Assembly (NCBI RefSeq): GCF_030408395.1
Contig: NZ_CP046980.1
Coordinates: 1,302,001-1,366,000, forward strand
Length of the DNA: 64,000 bases
DNA from: Corynebacterium aquatimens
GTDB lineage: Bacteria; Actinomycetota; Actinomycetes; Mycobacteriales; Mycobacteriaceae
Reading direction: 5' to 3'
Below the pieces are notes generated by a model. That model did not search any database. It was given only the letters and a program-made list of their open reading frames with translations, and had not been told where the DNA came from. Position 1 is the stretch's first letter; the number at the start of each line of letters is the position of its first letter. Positions 31,772 to 40,197 of the stretch are shown one piece after another. The position numbers and the translations under genes are program-made.

Positions 31772-32587
31772 CTACCCGCTGACATCGGGTTTTCGAGCGA
31801 TGATAGCGATGCCGGTGAGATTGTCTCGATATTCATTAAAGGTTCTACGCATCTCCAGTACACGGTGACGCAAATCCCTATCCTTCGCTACGTTACGCAA
31901 AATCCGCAAAACTCCGCCAAAACCTTCATCTGCAAGATTGCGGCGCATTGACAGTAGGGCCATCGGCTCAGTTCCAACCCATTCAATGTCAAAACCCGCC
32001 TCCTCCAACAACCCACACCATTCTCGGCGCGTAAGTGGGCGAGCATTCACGCGGATCGTTTTCGCTAGGCGCTTCCGCAACTGATCAGCGAGTTCTGCAT
32101 CAATTGTGTCGGGGGTAAGTCCCAGCTCATGGATCGCATACAAACCACCTGGCTCCAGCAAACGGAACGCTTCAGCAATAATTGCGCGCTTGCCTTTCTC
32201 ACCTTGCATTGTCAGCATCGCCTCACCGACCACCGCCTGGGCAGAATCGCTTTCAAGACCGGTGGATTCGGCACTAGCATTGACCACTGTGCCACGCGAT
32301 CCCACCACGGACTGCACACGTGTCACTGCATCCACATCTTGGTCTACACCGACATAGGACGCGATGTCCCGTTCAAGCATGTTGGCGGCAGTTCGCCCCA
32401 ACCCAGGCGCGAATTCCACCACCCTTTTGTCCTGCAGTTCTGCTGCATCCAACAAACGATTCGTCAGCTTCAAACCACCAGGACGCAAAACGCGCTTCCC
32501 AGCTCGAGCGAGCACCCAATGGCCTGCAGCAACGTTGGTCGATCTGTCGCTCTGCGGTAGTGGCGGTTGACTTCCTTTAGTTCCCAT
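31772..32587 (-). CDS. SAM-dependent methyltransferase of unknown substrate
   Basis: 271 residues. A class I Rossmann methyltransferase: motif I VVEFAPGLGRTAANMLER, then YVGVDQDVDAV (acidic ribose-binding residue), and ESDSAQAVVGEAMLTMQ as the motif IV region. The C-terminal third (RRNLADEGFGGVLRILRNVAKDRDLRHRVLEMRRTFNEYRDNL) is helical and probably forms the substrate cap. The substrate cannot be told. It begins a scarred accessory interval between pheS and trmH, which suggests horizontal gain or local rearrangement. The frame stays open after its stop codon. Confidence 0.82.
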   Translation of the reverse strand: MGTKGSQPPLPQSDRSTNVAAGHWVLARAGKRVLRPGGLKLTNRLLDAAELQDKRVVEFAPGLGRTAANMLERDIASYVGVDQDVDAVTRVQSVVGSRGTVVNASAESTGLESDSAQAVVGEAMLTMQGEKGKRAIIAEAFRLLEPGGLYAIHELGLTPDTIDAELADQLRKRLAKTIRVNARPLTRREWCGLLEEAGFDIEWVGTEPMALLSMRRNLADEGFGGVLRILRNVAKDRDLRHRVLEMRRTFNEYRDNLTGIAIIARKPDVSG

Positions 32588-32653
32588 GAGGCCAACCCTA
32601 CAGCAGACAATTAGGCTTGCCTACCCTTATGTTGATGCGATGATGATCACGTT

Positions 32654-32848
32654 TCACGCAACGCTTTTGCTGCCAAACGGCCACGCGGTGGGCGTATTCA
32701 GAGCCTCACCGGGTTCGGCGAGGTTGAGGGCGCCGTTGGGGGTTGTCGCCAGCGTCGATAAGCCTGAAGCCCTGAGCTGACCGAGAACTCGGCGAATGTC
32801 GCGGTCGCGGGCAACGGGGACATGAAAGAGCGAACCAGCGGGGCTCGT
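32654..32848 (-). pseudogene. Fragment of a second TrmH/SpoU-family rRNA methyltransferase
   Basis: Translating the minus strand gives AGSLFHVPVARDRDIRRVLG and onward to NTPTAWPFGSKS, ending at a TGA. The intact gene at 34234-35049 reads AGSLFHVPVVRDRDIRRALG, and later KPTAWLFGNEA. About 60 residues align without gaps, so this is a diverged fragment of the middle of a paralogue. Its upstream edge runs into the dioxygenase pseudogene on the other strand. There is no start codon or C-terminal SAM-knot region, so it is not functional. Confidence 0.88.
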
Positions 32849-33832
32849 CTCTGGCCTCAGGGGCTCACTTTCGACATCGCCACGATTGACAACCGTCTAT
32901 CGCGCCGCAAGCTCTTGGGCTTTCTCGGCATCGGAGCTGGTTCAGCAGCGCTCGCCGCGTGCGCGCCGGGCATGTCAGCTAACTCACCGTCCGCCTCATC
33001 AAGCGGGACAAGCACAGGCTTATCGACGATCGGTTCAGGCACCGCCACTGAAAACACTGTCCCATCGGAGACGATGACGGAGACAAAAACCGAAACCGGC
33101 GGCCCGTACCCGGGCGACGGGTCCAACGGCCCGGATGTGCTGGAGAAGGTCGGTGTGCAACGCCGCGACATTCGCTCCTCTATCGGCGGCAGCGCCACGG
33201 CAAGCGGCATCCCGATGACCCTGCGGATGAACGTCATCGACATGGTCAATGGCAACGCTTCGATGGTAGGCGCGGCGGTCTACATCTGGCATTGCGATGC
33301 TGCCGGCGGGTACTCGATGTATTCCGAGGGTCTTGAGGATGAGACGTATCTGCGCGGCGTTCAGGTCACCCGCGACGACGGTTCGGTGGAGTTCACCACG
33401 ATCGTGCCCGGCTGCTACCCGCACATCCACTTCGAGGTTTTCCCGGACGTCAACTAGATTACGGACGCGTCAAACGCGATTCTCACATCTCAGATCGCCA
33501 TCCCGGCCGAGGTCTGCGATGCCACCTTCAAGACCGACAATTACGAAAACTCGGTGGCACCCTATTCACGAACATCGCTGGAGTCAGACAGCATTTTCAG
33601 CGACGGCTGGGACGACCAACTCCCAGAATTCACCGGCACCATCCAGTCCGGTTATGACATGACGCTCGACGTGGCCATCGACACCTCCACCCCCAACACC
33701 GGCGGCGGTATGGGTGGCCCCGGTGGCCAACCACCGCAGGGCGGGCCTGGCGGCACTCCGCCGACTGGTGCCCCGCCGGCGGGTAAGCGGCCCAGCGGTA
33801 GTCCGCCGACCGGGATGCCTGCCCCGCGGTAG
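32822..33832 (+). pseudogene. Intradiol ring-cleavage dioxygenase-like lipoprotein, broken by an in-frame stop
   Basis: The frame opens MKERTSGARLWPQGLTFDIA, then a Tat/lipoprotein signal (SRRKLLGFLGIGAGSAALAAC). The intradiol core follows: VGAAVYIWHCDAAGGYSMYS, YLRGVQVTRDDGSVEFTTIVPG and HIHFEVFPD. A TAG at 33455-33457 stops it, but the same frame continues at once with ITDASNAILTSQIAIPAEVC to a Gly/Pro-rich tail ending at 33832. Between PGCY and PHIHF the short GRW-type loop usual in the family is missing. The first 10 codons overlap the trmH fragment, so the native 5' end is probably lost as well. Unless the stop is read through, the enzyme is inactive. Confidence 0.85.
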
Positions 33833-33849
33833 CTTACCTAACTGCGCAT

Positions 33850-34101
33850 TTACCGCGCCTTGACTAGTTGCTGGCTTGCCGGGTCGTAGGAGTAGTCGAC
33901 GATCTCGCCAGACATAATAAGTTCGATGGCTCGGTTAATCACGTCCAACGGGACTAGGAACCACTCGTTGGCAGCAACCGAGCCACCCGCCTCGTCCACG
34001 ATTGACGCATCCAATCGGACAGCGGCGAAGAGCCGGTGGAGTAGGTGCTCAAGAGCAGACGGGCGAAGGTTGTAGGCGCGATAGACGGCAGCCTTTTCCA
34101 C
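33850..34101 (-). pseudogene. C-terminal fragment of a GIY-YIG (T5orf172/Mug113-type) protein
   Basis: 83 residues including AYNLRPSALEHLLHRLFAAV, NEWFLVPLDVINRAIELI and YDPASQQLVKAR, which match the C-terminal half of bacterial GIY-YIG nuclease-family proteins as I know them. The GIY-YIG catalytic half is absent. The only start is a GTG buried in the out-of-frame end of the preceding small gene, which suggests a truncated import or a frameshifted fusion. Confidence 0.6.
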
Positions 34102-34234
34102 CCTTAAGTGCCTCTTGGCGTTGCTGGTAGGTGGGCCTGTACTCGCCCTGCTTCACCAGGGCATCACGCAGCGATGCCTCCAAAAGGTCCCAGCTGGTCT
34201 CCGCCGGGGCGTGCTTTCCGTAGCGCCTGGCCAT
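34049..34234 (-). CDS. Small protein translationally coupled to trmH; C-terminus possibly replaced
   Basis: 61 codons starting at an ATG that shares one base with the trmH-type stop codon (TAATG). It reads MARRYGKHAPAETSWDLLEA and LVKQGEYRPTYQQRQEALKG, a basic helical stretch that looks real. The last 17 residues (GKGCRLSRLQPSPVCS) overlap the GIY-YIG fragment in another frame and look like out-of-frame sequence. The native gene has therefore probably been cut near codon 45. Function unknown. Confidence 0.5.
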   Translation of the reverse strand: MARRYGKHAPAETSWDLLEASLRDALVKQGEYRPTYQQRQEALKGGKGCRLSRLQPSPVCS

Positions 34235-35049
34235 TACGCCTCCTCCCCCAGGTTCCGGCAGGACTCCCACAGGCAGATCGCGGCGGCGGTGGAGAGGTTC
34301 AGCGATTCCGCGGAGCCCCGGATAGGGATGGAGATTCTGTGGTCGGCGAGCTGCGCCACCTCGTCGCTCAGCCCGTGCGCCTCGTTTCCGAACAGCCACG
34401 CGGTGGGTTTTTCCAGGATCTCGTCGGCCTCGTCGAGGTACACCTCGCCGTTCATCGTGGTGGCGGCGAGCTGGAGGCCCGCGTCGCGCAGCTGCCCAAG
34501 GGCGCGGCGGATGTCCCGGTCGCGCACCACGGGCACGTGGAACAGCGATCCCGCAGTGGAACGCACCACCTTCGGGGATTCAGGGTCTACCGTATCGCCG
34601 GCGAATAGCACGGCGTCGGCACCCAAAGCGTCGGCAAGCCTGATGATCGTGCCCGCGTTGCCCGGGTCGGCGGCCTCAACGCACACCGCGATGAGCTTTG
34701 GTTTGCCCTTAATGATTGACGGCAGGGTCCATAGCGCGGGTCTGCAAACGGCAAAGATTCCAGTCGTTGTCACGGTATCCGACAAGTATTCGGCAGCCTT
34801 GTCCGTGATCGCGTGCGTGTAGACGTCCATGTAGTCGGCGGTGGTCACTATCTCCGCGAACTCAGTGGCGGCTGATTCGGTGACAAACAGATCGGTAGCA
34901 GCGCCCGTCGCAACCGCGGCGTCGACTGCATTGAACCCTTCCGCGAGGAACCGGTCTGCTTTCTTACGTCCGGCGGCGCGCTTCAATTTCGCCGCATTGA
35001 CCACACGCGGGGTGCGTTCGGTGAACGGTTCAGCAAAATCAAGCGCCAT
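34234..35049 (-). CDS. TrmH/SpoU-family RNA 2'-O-methyltransferase
   Basis: 271 residues. The N-terminal substrate-binding part (RFLAEGFNAVDAAVATG) is followed by the knotted SPOUT domain: CVEAADPGNAGTIIRLADALGADAVLFA (motif 1), TAWLFGNEAHGLSDE (motif 2) and IPIRGSAESLNLSTAAAICLWE (motif 3). Such genes next to pheS-rplT methylate 23S rRNA or tRNA; the target is not known here. A diverged fragment of a paralogue lies 1.4 kb away on the same strand. Confidence 0.92.
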   Translation of the reverse strand: MALDFAEPFTERTPRVVNAAKLKRAAGRKKADRFLAEGFNAVDAAVATGAATDLFVTESAATEFAEIVTTADYMDVYTHAITDKAAEYLSDTVTTTGIFAVCRPALWTLPSIIKGKPKLIAVCVEAADPGNAGTIIRLADALGADAVLFAGDTVDPESPKVVRSTAGSLFHVPVVRDRDIRRALGQLRDAGLQLAATTMNGEVYLDEADEILEKPTAWLFGNEAHGLSDEVAQLADHRISIPIRGSAESLNLSTAAAICLWESCRNLGEEA

Positions 35050-35129
35050 GTGGAAAAGCCCTCCAAAACAACGGTCGGAATCGCCCCAATACTAAGTGAG
35101 AAGCTAGCTCCCGCGCTGCTGACATACGC

Positions 35130-36131
35130 TCACAGGCTGCGCAACAAGCTCACTGCGGCATCAAATTCGGCAACGACCAGCGACCCGTCTTTCAGCGGAA
35201 CTGTGATTGAACCGCCGTCGACAACTCCCCCGTCGATGATCAGAAGCGCCAGCGGATTGTCGGCGTCGATTGCACGCGAGGCTGCGATGAGCGTGTTCAC
35301 AGATTCTGCGCGTAGACGCACGACGTCTACCGGGTTTTCCTCGCACTCGAAAAGCTTTCCTTTGCTGCCCGGCCGGAATCGTCCACCCCATGTGCGTAGA
35401 GCAACTGCCACCGATCGCTTGCCAATGGTAATGACGTGATCTACCCGCACCGTGTTGTGAGGCGCTTCTGAATTGAACAGGCACTCGAGGAATGCGCGCG
35501 ATACCACCGAAGAATCAGCGGTAGCAGACGCACGGCCGGGGCCAAGGGCATAGAACTCGTCCTTGCAGGACACACCGCCAGTCAGCTGGTTAAGCGCCAC
35601 GTCAACGTCGTGCTCAATCACCACGCATGAATCGAGGCTTTCTTCCAGCTGTAGGGCTCTGACCTCTTTTCGGCGCAGAATGTCGGAGATCTCTACCGCG
35701 ACCGGAACCGTGTGAATGCCACTGACATCACCGTGACGCGCGCGAGAGACCAAATGACGCCGCGAAGCTCTTCTTCCCTCGCGGAGAGTCTCTTCAGGAT
35801 CAACAGGACCCTTTTTAACCTTGTCCCACGAGTGCTTGGACGCCCACGCCCCGAGAACCGCGAAGAAACCAAAAAATCCTAGGGGGAATACGTATTCCAT
35901 CGTCGGTTCAAAAAATGTCAGAATGCTCAGGACGATGATGGCCATGACGGTTGTCGCGAACGTCAACTCAATGGCTTTCAAGCGCAACGAGTGATCAGTC
36001 TCCCGCTGCATGTGCTCGGTCAGTTTTCGTTCACGGCCATCAGAATGACGCGGAGTCATAGCAGCATCAAGTGCGCGCCCAAAAGCGTCCCAGCCCCGTT
36101 CCCCAGGTGCTCGACCTATCCGCCGCGCCAT
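35130..36131 (-). CDS. Two-helix membrane protein of unknown function
   Basis: 333 residues. The basic N-terminal half is followed by two adjacent transmembrane helices (about residues 56-95: FATTVMAIIVLSILTFF and YVFPLGFFGFFAVLGAW). A soluble domain of about 230 residues follows, containing VIEHDVDVALNQLTGG, HNTVRVDHVITIGKRSVAVALRTWGG and LLIIDGGVVDGGSITVPL. The VITIG-KRSVAVALRTWGG segment faintly recalls nuclease-related (NERD-like) cores, too weak to call. It lies between rplT and trmH and transcribes the same way. I do not recognise the family. Confidence 0.7.
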   Translation of the reverse strand: MARRIGRAPGERGWDAFGRALDAAMTPRHSDGRERKLTEHMQRETDHSLRLKAIELTFATTVMAIIVLSILTFFEPTMEYVFPLGFFGFFAVLGAWASKHSWDKVKKGPVDPEETLREGRRASRRHLVSRARHGDVSGIHTVPVAVEISDILRRKEVRALQLEESLDSCVVIEHDVDVALNQLTGGVSCKDEFYALGPGRASATADSSVVSRAFLECLFNSEAPHNTVRVDHVITIGKRSVAVALRTWGGRFRPGSKGKLFECEENPVDVVRLRAESVNTLIAASRAIDADNPLALLIIDGGVVDGGSITVPLKDGSLVVAEFDAAVSLLRSL

Positions 36132-36218
36132 GTTGTGCCTCTTCCCGCGCTGCCCGCCGATCGTTTCCGGCAGTGTAATGCGCCATGAACTCTGATTAGT
36201 CCCAACTGAAGCAAGAAT

Positions 36219-36256
36219 AGAAAAATCCCGCAGCCGACAGGTATGTCGACAGCGGG
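36219..36256 (-). terminator. Rho-independent terminator after rplT
   Basis: On the minus strand CCCGCTGTCGACA and TGTCGGCTGCGGG pair around a 4-base loop and are followed by ATTTTTCT. It ends the infC-rpmI-rplT transcript. A second perfect hairpin (GACGCCT/AGGCGTC, 36262-36278) sits between the stop codon and this terminator. Confidence 0.88.
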
Positions 36257-36291
36257 ACAGGGACGCCTAAGAGGCGTCTATGCGGGCTGTA

Positions 36292-36678
36292 CTAGGCAGC
36301 CTTGACCGGTGCGTTAACGTCTTCCGGCAGAGCGTTCTTTGCTACCTCGCAGATAGCGGAGAAAGCGGCGAAGTCGTTCACGGCGAGCTCAGCCAGGATC
36401 TTGCGGTCAACCTCAACCTCGGCCAGCTTCAGGCCGTGGATCAGGCGGTTGTAGGTGATGTCGTTCATGCGAGCTGCAGCGTTGATGCGCTGGATCCACA
36501 GCTTGCGGAACTCGCTCTTGCGCTTACGACGGTCGCGGTAAGCGTAGGTCTGGGAGTGTACCCACTGCTCCTTAGCCTTGCGGTACAGGCGGGAGCGCTG
36601 GCCGCGGTAGCCCTTGGCGGACTTGAGGATTGCGCGGCGCTTCTTCTTGGCGTTAACGGAACGCTTCACACGTGCCAT
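36292..36678 (-). CDS. rplT: Large-subunit ribosomal protein bL20
   Basis: 128 residues, strongly basic, with the family opening [18 protein letters not shown] and the segments [19 protein letters not shown] and [19 protein letters not shown]. An early assembler that binds 23S rRNA. In many bacteria it also represses its own infC-rpmI-rplT operon by binding the leader mRNA; the leader seen at 37619-37682 would be a candidate target. Slightly long for the family owing to a C-terminal tail. Confidence 0.97.
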   Translation of the reverse strand: MARVKRSVNAKKKRRAILKSAKGYRGQRSRLYRKAKEQWVHSQTYAYRDRRKRKSEFRKLWIQRINAAARMNDITYNRLIHGLKLAEVEVDRKILAELAVNDFAAFSAICEVAKNALPEDVNAPVKAA

Positions 36679-36753
36679 GGTGATACTTCCTTAAAAGTCT
36701 GTTCGTATAAGTAAGTGCTTGATCAGCGATAGCTCGCTGGTGGGGCAGGCAGT

Positions 36754-36948
36754 TTATGCCTGGCCAAGGAGGCGCTTGGTGCGCTTAACGTCTGCCGGAG
36801 CAACGTCGGTGGCGCCGGACAGCTTGCGGCGGCGCTTGGAGGTCATCTTCTCGTTGAGGTGGCGCTTGCCGGCCTGCTCGCGGCGCAGCTTGCCGGAGCC
36901 GGTAGCCTTGATGCGCTTCGCGGTGCCCTTGTGGGTCTTCTGCTTCAT
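36754..36948 (-). CDS. rpmI: Large-subunit ribosomal protein bL35
   Basis: 64 residues beginning MKQKTHKGTAKRIKATGSGK, the typical bL35 start; the longer frame to 36975 adds nine residues with no support. RREQAGKRHLNEKMTSKRRRKLSG is characteristic. AAGGGTG lies about 10 bases before the ATG. Second gene of the infC operon. Confidence 0.97.
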   Translation of the reverse strand: MKQKTHKGTAKRIKATGSGKLRREQAGKRHLNEKMTSKRRRKLSGATDVAPADVKRTKRLLGQA

Positions 36949-37001
36949 GTCTGTAACACCCTTGTCGTTGTTCATTCCACTGGCTTTAAGCCGGTAGAAC
37001 T

Positions 37002-37523
37002 TTACTTCTTACCCTTGCGAACAGGACCGATAACCATCGTCATGTTGCGTCCGTCCTGCTTCGGACGGGACTCAACCTGGCCCACCTCAGAAATATCTTC
37101 GGCGAGGCGCTCTAGGAGGCGGTACCCCAACTCCGGACGCGATTGCTCGCGGCCACGGAACATGATGGTCACCTTAACTTTGTTGCCCTTCTCCAAGAAG
37201 CGTTCAACGTTAGCCTTCTTGGTCTGGTAGTCGTGCTCATCAATCTTCGGCCGGAACTTCTGTTCCTTGACCACGGTTTGCTGCTGGTTCTTGCGTGCCT
37301 CGCGGGCTTTCTGGGCCTGCTCGTACTTGTACTTGCCGTAGTCCATGATCTTGGCCACGGGCGGTTTCGCGTTCGGCGCAACCTCAACCAAGTCAAGGTC
37401 GGCTTCGTATGCCAGCTTGCGGGCATCATCTGTGCGGACAATGCCTACCTGCTCGCCGGACGGGCCGACGAGACGGACTTCTGGGACACGGATTCGTTCA
37501 TTGATCCGAGCTTCAGCGCTGAT
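37002..37523 (-). CDS. infC: Translation initiation factor IF-3, with a probable AUC start
   Basis: Prevents subunit joining and checks the start codon. The conserved region begins [20 protein letters not shown] and ends [13 protein letters not shown]; 173 residues from the chosen start. No ATG, GTG or TTG lies in frame near this point. ATC at 37523-37521 has an AGGAG five bases upstream. AUU/AUC starts are a known trait of infC genes in other bacteria, where IF-3 discriminates against its own start codon. The frame stays open to 37646, but that part shows no family similarity. Confidence 0.93.
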   Translation of the reverse strand: MSAEARINERIRVPEVRLVGPSGEQVGIVRTDDARKLAYEADLDLVEVAPNAKPPVAKIMDYGKYKYEQAQKAREARKNQQQTVVKEQKFRPKIDEHDYQTKKANVERFLEKGNKVKVTIMFRGREQSRPELGYRLLERLAEDISEVGQVESRPKQDGRNMTMVIGPVRKGKK

Positions 37524-37618
37524 GAGAACTCCTAGAGACGTGAAATAAAGGCGATGGTCATGTTCGCTACCAACATCGCGTTCGCGTCTTATCCCCAAAT
37601 TCACAAACCCGCGAAGTG

Positions 37619-37682
37619 AAAAACACATCGCGGGAAATTCATCCACCGCGACAGAACCAGCCGTGCTGTCCCGCGATGGGAC
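37619..37682 (-). promoter_or_regulatory. Attenuator-like alternative hairpins in the infC leader
   Basis: On the minus strand GTCCC-ATCGC-GGGAC (37682-37668) can form a small hairpin. Its CATCGCGGGA part can instead pair over 10 bp with TCCCGCGATG (37635-37626), which is followed by TGTTTTT. The second form looks like an intrinsic terminator about 100 bases before the infC start. The two structures exclude each other, as in leader-controlled ribosomal-protein operons. The 435 bases between infC and the divergent gene hold nothing else that I can call a gene; TAGATT near 37792 could be a -10 element. Confidence 0.5.
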
Positions 37683-37894
37683 CCACTAACGTGGTCTGCC
37701 GCTAGTCAACCCTTAGCCTTCCACTATGTGGCGGCATCAGGTGGGAGAAAATCCACTTGCGACCTGTGCGCCAATGACGCACGAGGCGGTAGTGCTGAAG
37801 AATCTAGCACAACCGACCCACAGCCCCAAATCGCCACTCATACTTACCGAGTTTTTAGGGTAAAACAGAATCCGACAGTAGTTCACGCACAGAG

Positions 37895-37943
37895 GACCAT
37901 TCTTTAAAGACCATTCTTTGTGGTCCATACTGTGCATTCTTTC
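37895..37943 (+). repeat. Direct repeats before the DUF2339 gene
   Basis: GACCATTCTTT occurs at 37895-37905 and 37909-37919, a 14-base period. CATTCTTTC recurs at 37935-37943, just before the AGGGAG ribosome site of the gene starting at 37959. The repeats are 15-65 bases from the start codon, so they could be a protein-binding site or part of the 5' leader. Confidence 0.55.
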
Positions 37944-37958
37944 AGGGAGTGAAGATTC

Positions 37959-40151
37959 ATGACTCAACCACCATTGCCTGGTGGACGCTCACCGGGGGGA
38001 CCGGAAGATGAAGCTCTACTTGCTCGTGCTCACGCCGCCACGCACAACCTCAAGCTAGCTGTGAGCGAAGCCTCTGCGCTTATCGACGATCTGAGTAAAC
38101 GCATCTCGGAAGCACACGCTTCAGTTCCTTCCACGGTGCCAGCGCAGGAACAACCAGGACCTGCGAAGGAACGACCTGCGCAGGAACGAGCTGTACCAAC
38201 GCCGGCCGCTGCAGTGGGCGCCCCGCAGCCTCCGCACGAGCCAGTGCCGGCGCACGCTGCTGCCCCTGTGCCTGAACCAGCTATGCAGCCGCAGCACCCC
38301 CAGTACCCCGGTGCTCCGATGATGATGCCGGCGCCGAAACCGAAAAAGCAGCTCACCACTGAGCAGAAGGTGTTGCGCACCCTGGCGGTGCTGGGATCGT
38401 TGATCACGCTCATTGGTGTCGGCTACGCGGTGGCTCTGGCTATCCAGTCCGGCCTGATCGGCCCGCAGATGAGGGCTATCCTGCTGGCCCTGTTTGCCTT
38501 CGCGCTGCTCGGCATCGGAATCTGGGTGGACAGATCCAAGGGTTCCTCGGTAGGCGTTACCGCCTTGTACATCACCTCATTCTTCGTTGGTGTTGCGGAC
38601 ATCGCCTACATGACTACCGATGAGGTGGGATGGTTCAACATCACCGGCGCCGCGATAGCTCACGCAGTGTGGTGGTTACTGCACCTGGCAGTGGCTATGT
38701 GGAGGAAGAACACAGCCGTCATTTTGTTGATGGTGTGCGGGCTCATTTTCTACTTCTACGGTTTCATGATTCCGTCGGCTTCCGATGTGAAGACGCACTT
38801 CGTCTCACAGATCATCACCGTCTTGCTCATTCCACTGACGGTTGGAGCAACCTGGCTCGTTCCGGCAGACCAACGCAAACTCGATGTCGGCAGGATCCGT
38901 ACTGCAGCTGGTGTCATTTTCTTCTTCATGGTGGTAATCCCCAGGTGGACCACGAGGGAAGGGATTTTCTCCTACTTCGTTGTGCTCGGCACCATGCTGC
39001 TTTTGATCGCATTGCTGTTCGTGATCACCGAACTTTATGCCCCGATCGATGAAACGTTGGATGGCTCGGCCGACGCCAAGTCTGCGCCTAACCCGCCGGA
39101 CGATGGTTCAAGGAACCGCCCGCAACAGCTCCATCCTGGAGCTAGTGTTCACCGCGCCGTGTCCATCATCATCGTTCCTGCGCTCCTTGCCCTCGCGGTG
39201 ACGACGCATTCAAGGAATTGGGAACACTGGATGATCCCTGTCTTCGCGGCAGTCACGCTGGCGTTGATCTACTTCGCGTCGAACGGCGGCACGAACGATA
39301 CCAGCGATGGTTCCCCCGAAAACAGCAGTGGTTCCCCCGAACGCGGCTCCCGGAGCGGATCCGGCAACCGATTCCTCATGCCAGCAGTCCTGCTGTTCGG
39401 CTCATCCTTCTTGACGCCGTACTTTGGTTTCGCATTAGGAGAAACAAACCGCACGGTTGCACAAGATGGCTCCAGTTTGATCAAGTCATATCTGGTTCTG
39501 GTCATCTTTGCGCTGGCATTCGCGCCGGTCGCGGCGATCATGGCAAAGCGTGAACTCAACCGAGGCGCGGTCATCGTTTGGTGGGGAGCCATGCTGGCCA
39601 TCCTCACTATTGACCTTCTGCCCGTGGTGCTCGTTGGCCCAGAGACATCCAAGGCGGTCATCCCGATCCTGATCCGCGCGGTCATTCTCTTTGCAATCAT
39701 CTTCGCGGTGCTGAGCCAAAGCTGGTTGTGGCGCAACCAATCAACAGGGGTGACCACAGTCATGGGCGCGGGCTTCCTTTACTTCAGCACGCTCGCGATG
39801 GTCAACCTGTCTATCTCCCTGGCGGGTCTCGTAGACGTGGATGCTAAGAGGACTGGCTTCATCATCGGCCACGCCGTGGTGTCGGTGTCGTGGATCCTCA
39901 TCGCGTCGTGGTTGTTGCTCACGCGCAAGCCGCCGATTGCGGAGAACGCGGCCCTGACGCTTGGCTTGATCCTCACCATCGCGGCGTCGGTCAAGCTCGT
40001 GTTCTTCGATCTAGCGTCGCTCAGCGGCATTACCCGTGTGCTCGCGTTCATCGTTTCCGGTTTGCTGCTGCTAGCAGTCTCCGTGATTAGAGCCCAGCGC
40101 AACAACGAACCGCAAGAGCCAGCTCCTGCCGCGCCGGGGCCGCAGCTCTAA
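37959..40151 (+). CDS. DUF2339-family polytopic membrane protein
   Basis: 730 residues. A soluble N-terminus with a helical segment (LLARAHAATHNLKLAVSEASALIDDLSKRISEAH) is followed by a Pro/Ala/Gln-rich linker (about 60-125). From about residue 140 the protein is a near-continuous series of hydrophobic helices, I estimate about 18 (e.g. LAVLGSLITLIGVGYAVALAI, AILLALFAFALLGIGIWV). The pattern and the GIGIWVDR-type turn after helix 2 fit the DUF2339 family. A Ser/Gly/Asn-rich cytoplasmic or outer loop lies near 440-475. AGGGAG precedes the ATG. Function unknown. Confidence 0.82.
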   Translation: MTQPPLPGGRSPGGPEDEALLARAHAATHNLKLAVSEASALIDDLSKRISEAHASVPSTVPAQEQPGPAKERPAQERAVPTPAAAVGAPQPPHEPVPAHAAAPVPEPAMQPQHPQYPGAPMMMPAPKPKKQLTTEQKVLRTLAVLGSLITLIGVGYAVALAIQSGLIGPQMRAILLALFAFALLGIGIWVDRSKGSSVGVTALYITSFFVGVADIAYMTTDEVGWFNITGAAIAHAVWWLLHLAVAMWRKNTAVILLMVCGLIFYFYGFMIPSASDVKTHFVSQIITVLLIPLTVGATWLVPADQRKLDVGRIRTAAGVIFFFMVVIPRWTTREGIFSYFVVLGTMLLLIALLFVITELYAPIDETLDGSADAKSAPNPPDDGSRNRPQQLHPGASVHRAVSIIIVPALLALAVTTHSRNWEHWMIPVFAAVTLALIYFASNGGTNDTSDGSPENSSGSPERGSRSGSGNRFLMPAVLLFGSSFLTPYFGFALGETNRTVAQDGSSLIKSYLVLVIFALAFAPVAAIMAKRELNRGAVIVWWGAMLAILTIDLLPVVLVGPETSKAVIPILIRAVILFAIIFAVLSQSWLWRNQSTGVTTVMGAGFLYFSTLAMVNLSISLAGLVDVDAKRTGFIIGHAVVSVSWILIASWLLLTRKPPIAENAALTLGLILTIAASVKLVFFDLASLSGITRVLAFIVSGLLLLAVSVIRAQRNNEPQEPAPAAPGPQL

Positions 40152-40197
40152 CCGCCCTCACACGCTTGCGCCCTTAGACGCTCACACCCTTAGATCC

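Noticed and set aside
31505..31951. 148-codon plus-strand frame running into the methyltransferase gene
   Set aside because: Its second half is antisense to the end of the methyltransferase gene, and the translation lacks any recognisable feature apart from the good ribosome site.
33554..33832. Separate gene for the Gly/Pro-rich protein after the dioxygenase frame
   Set aside because: It is in the same frame as the upstream part, with no ribosome site, and continues the same family after the stop codon, so it is the 3' part of one broken gene.
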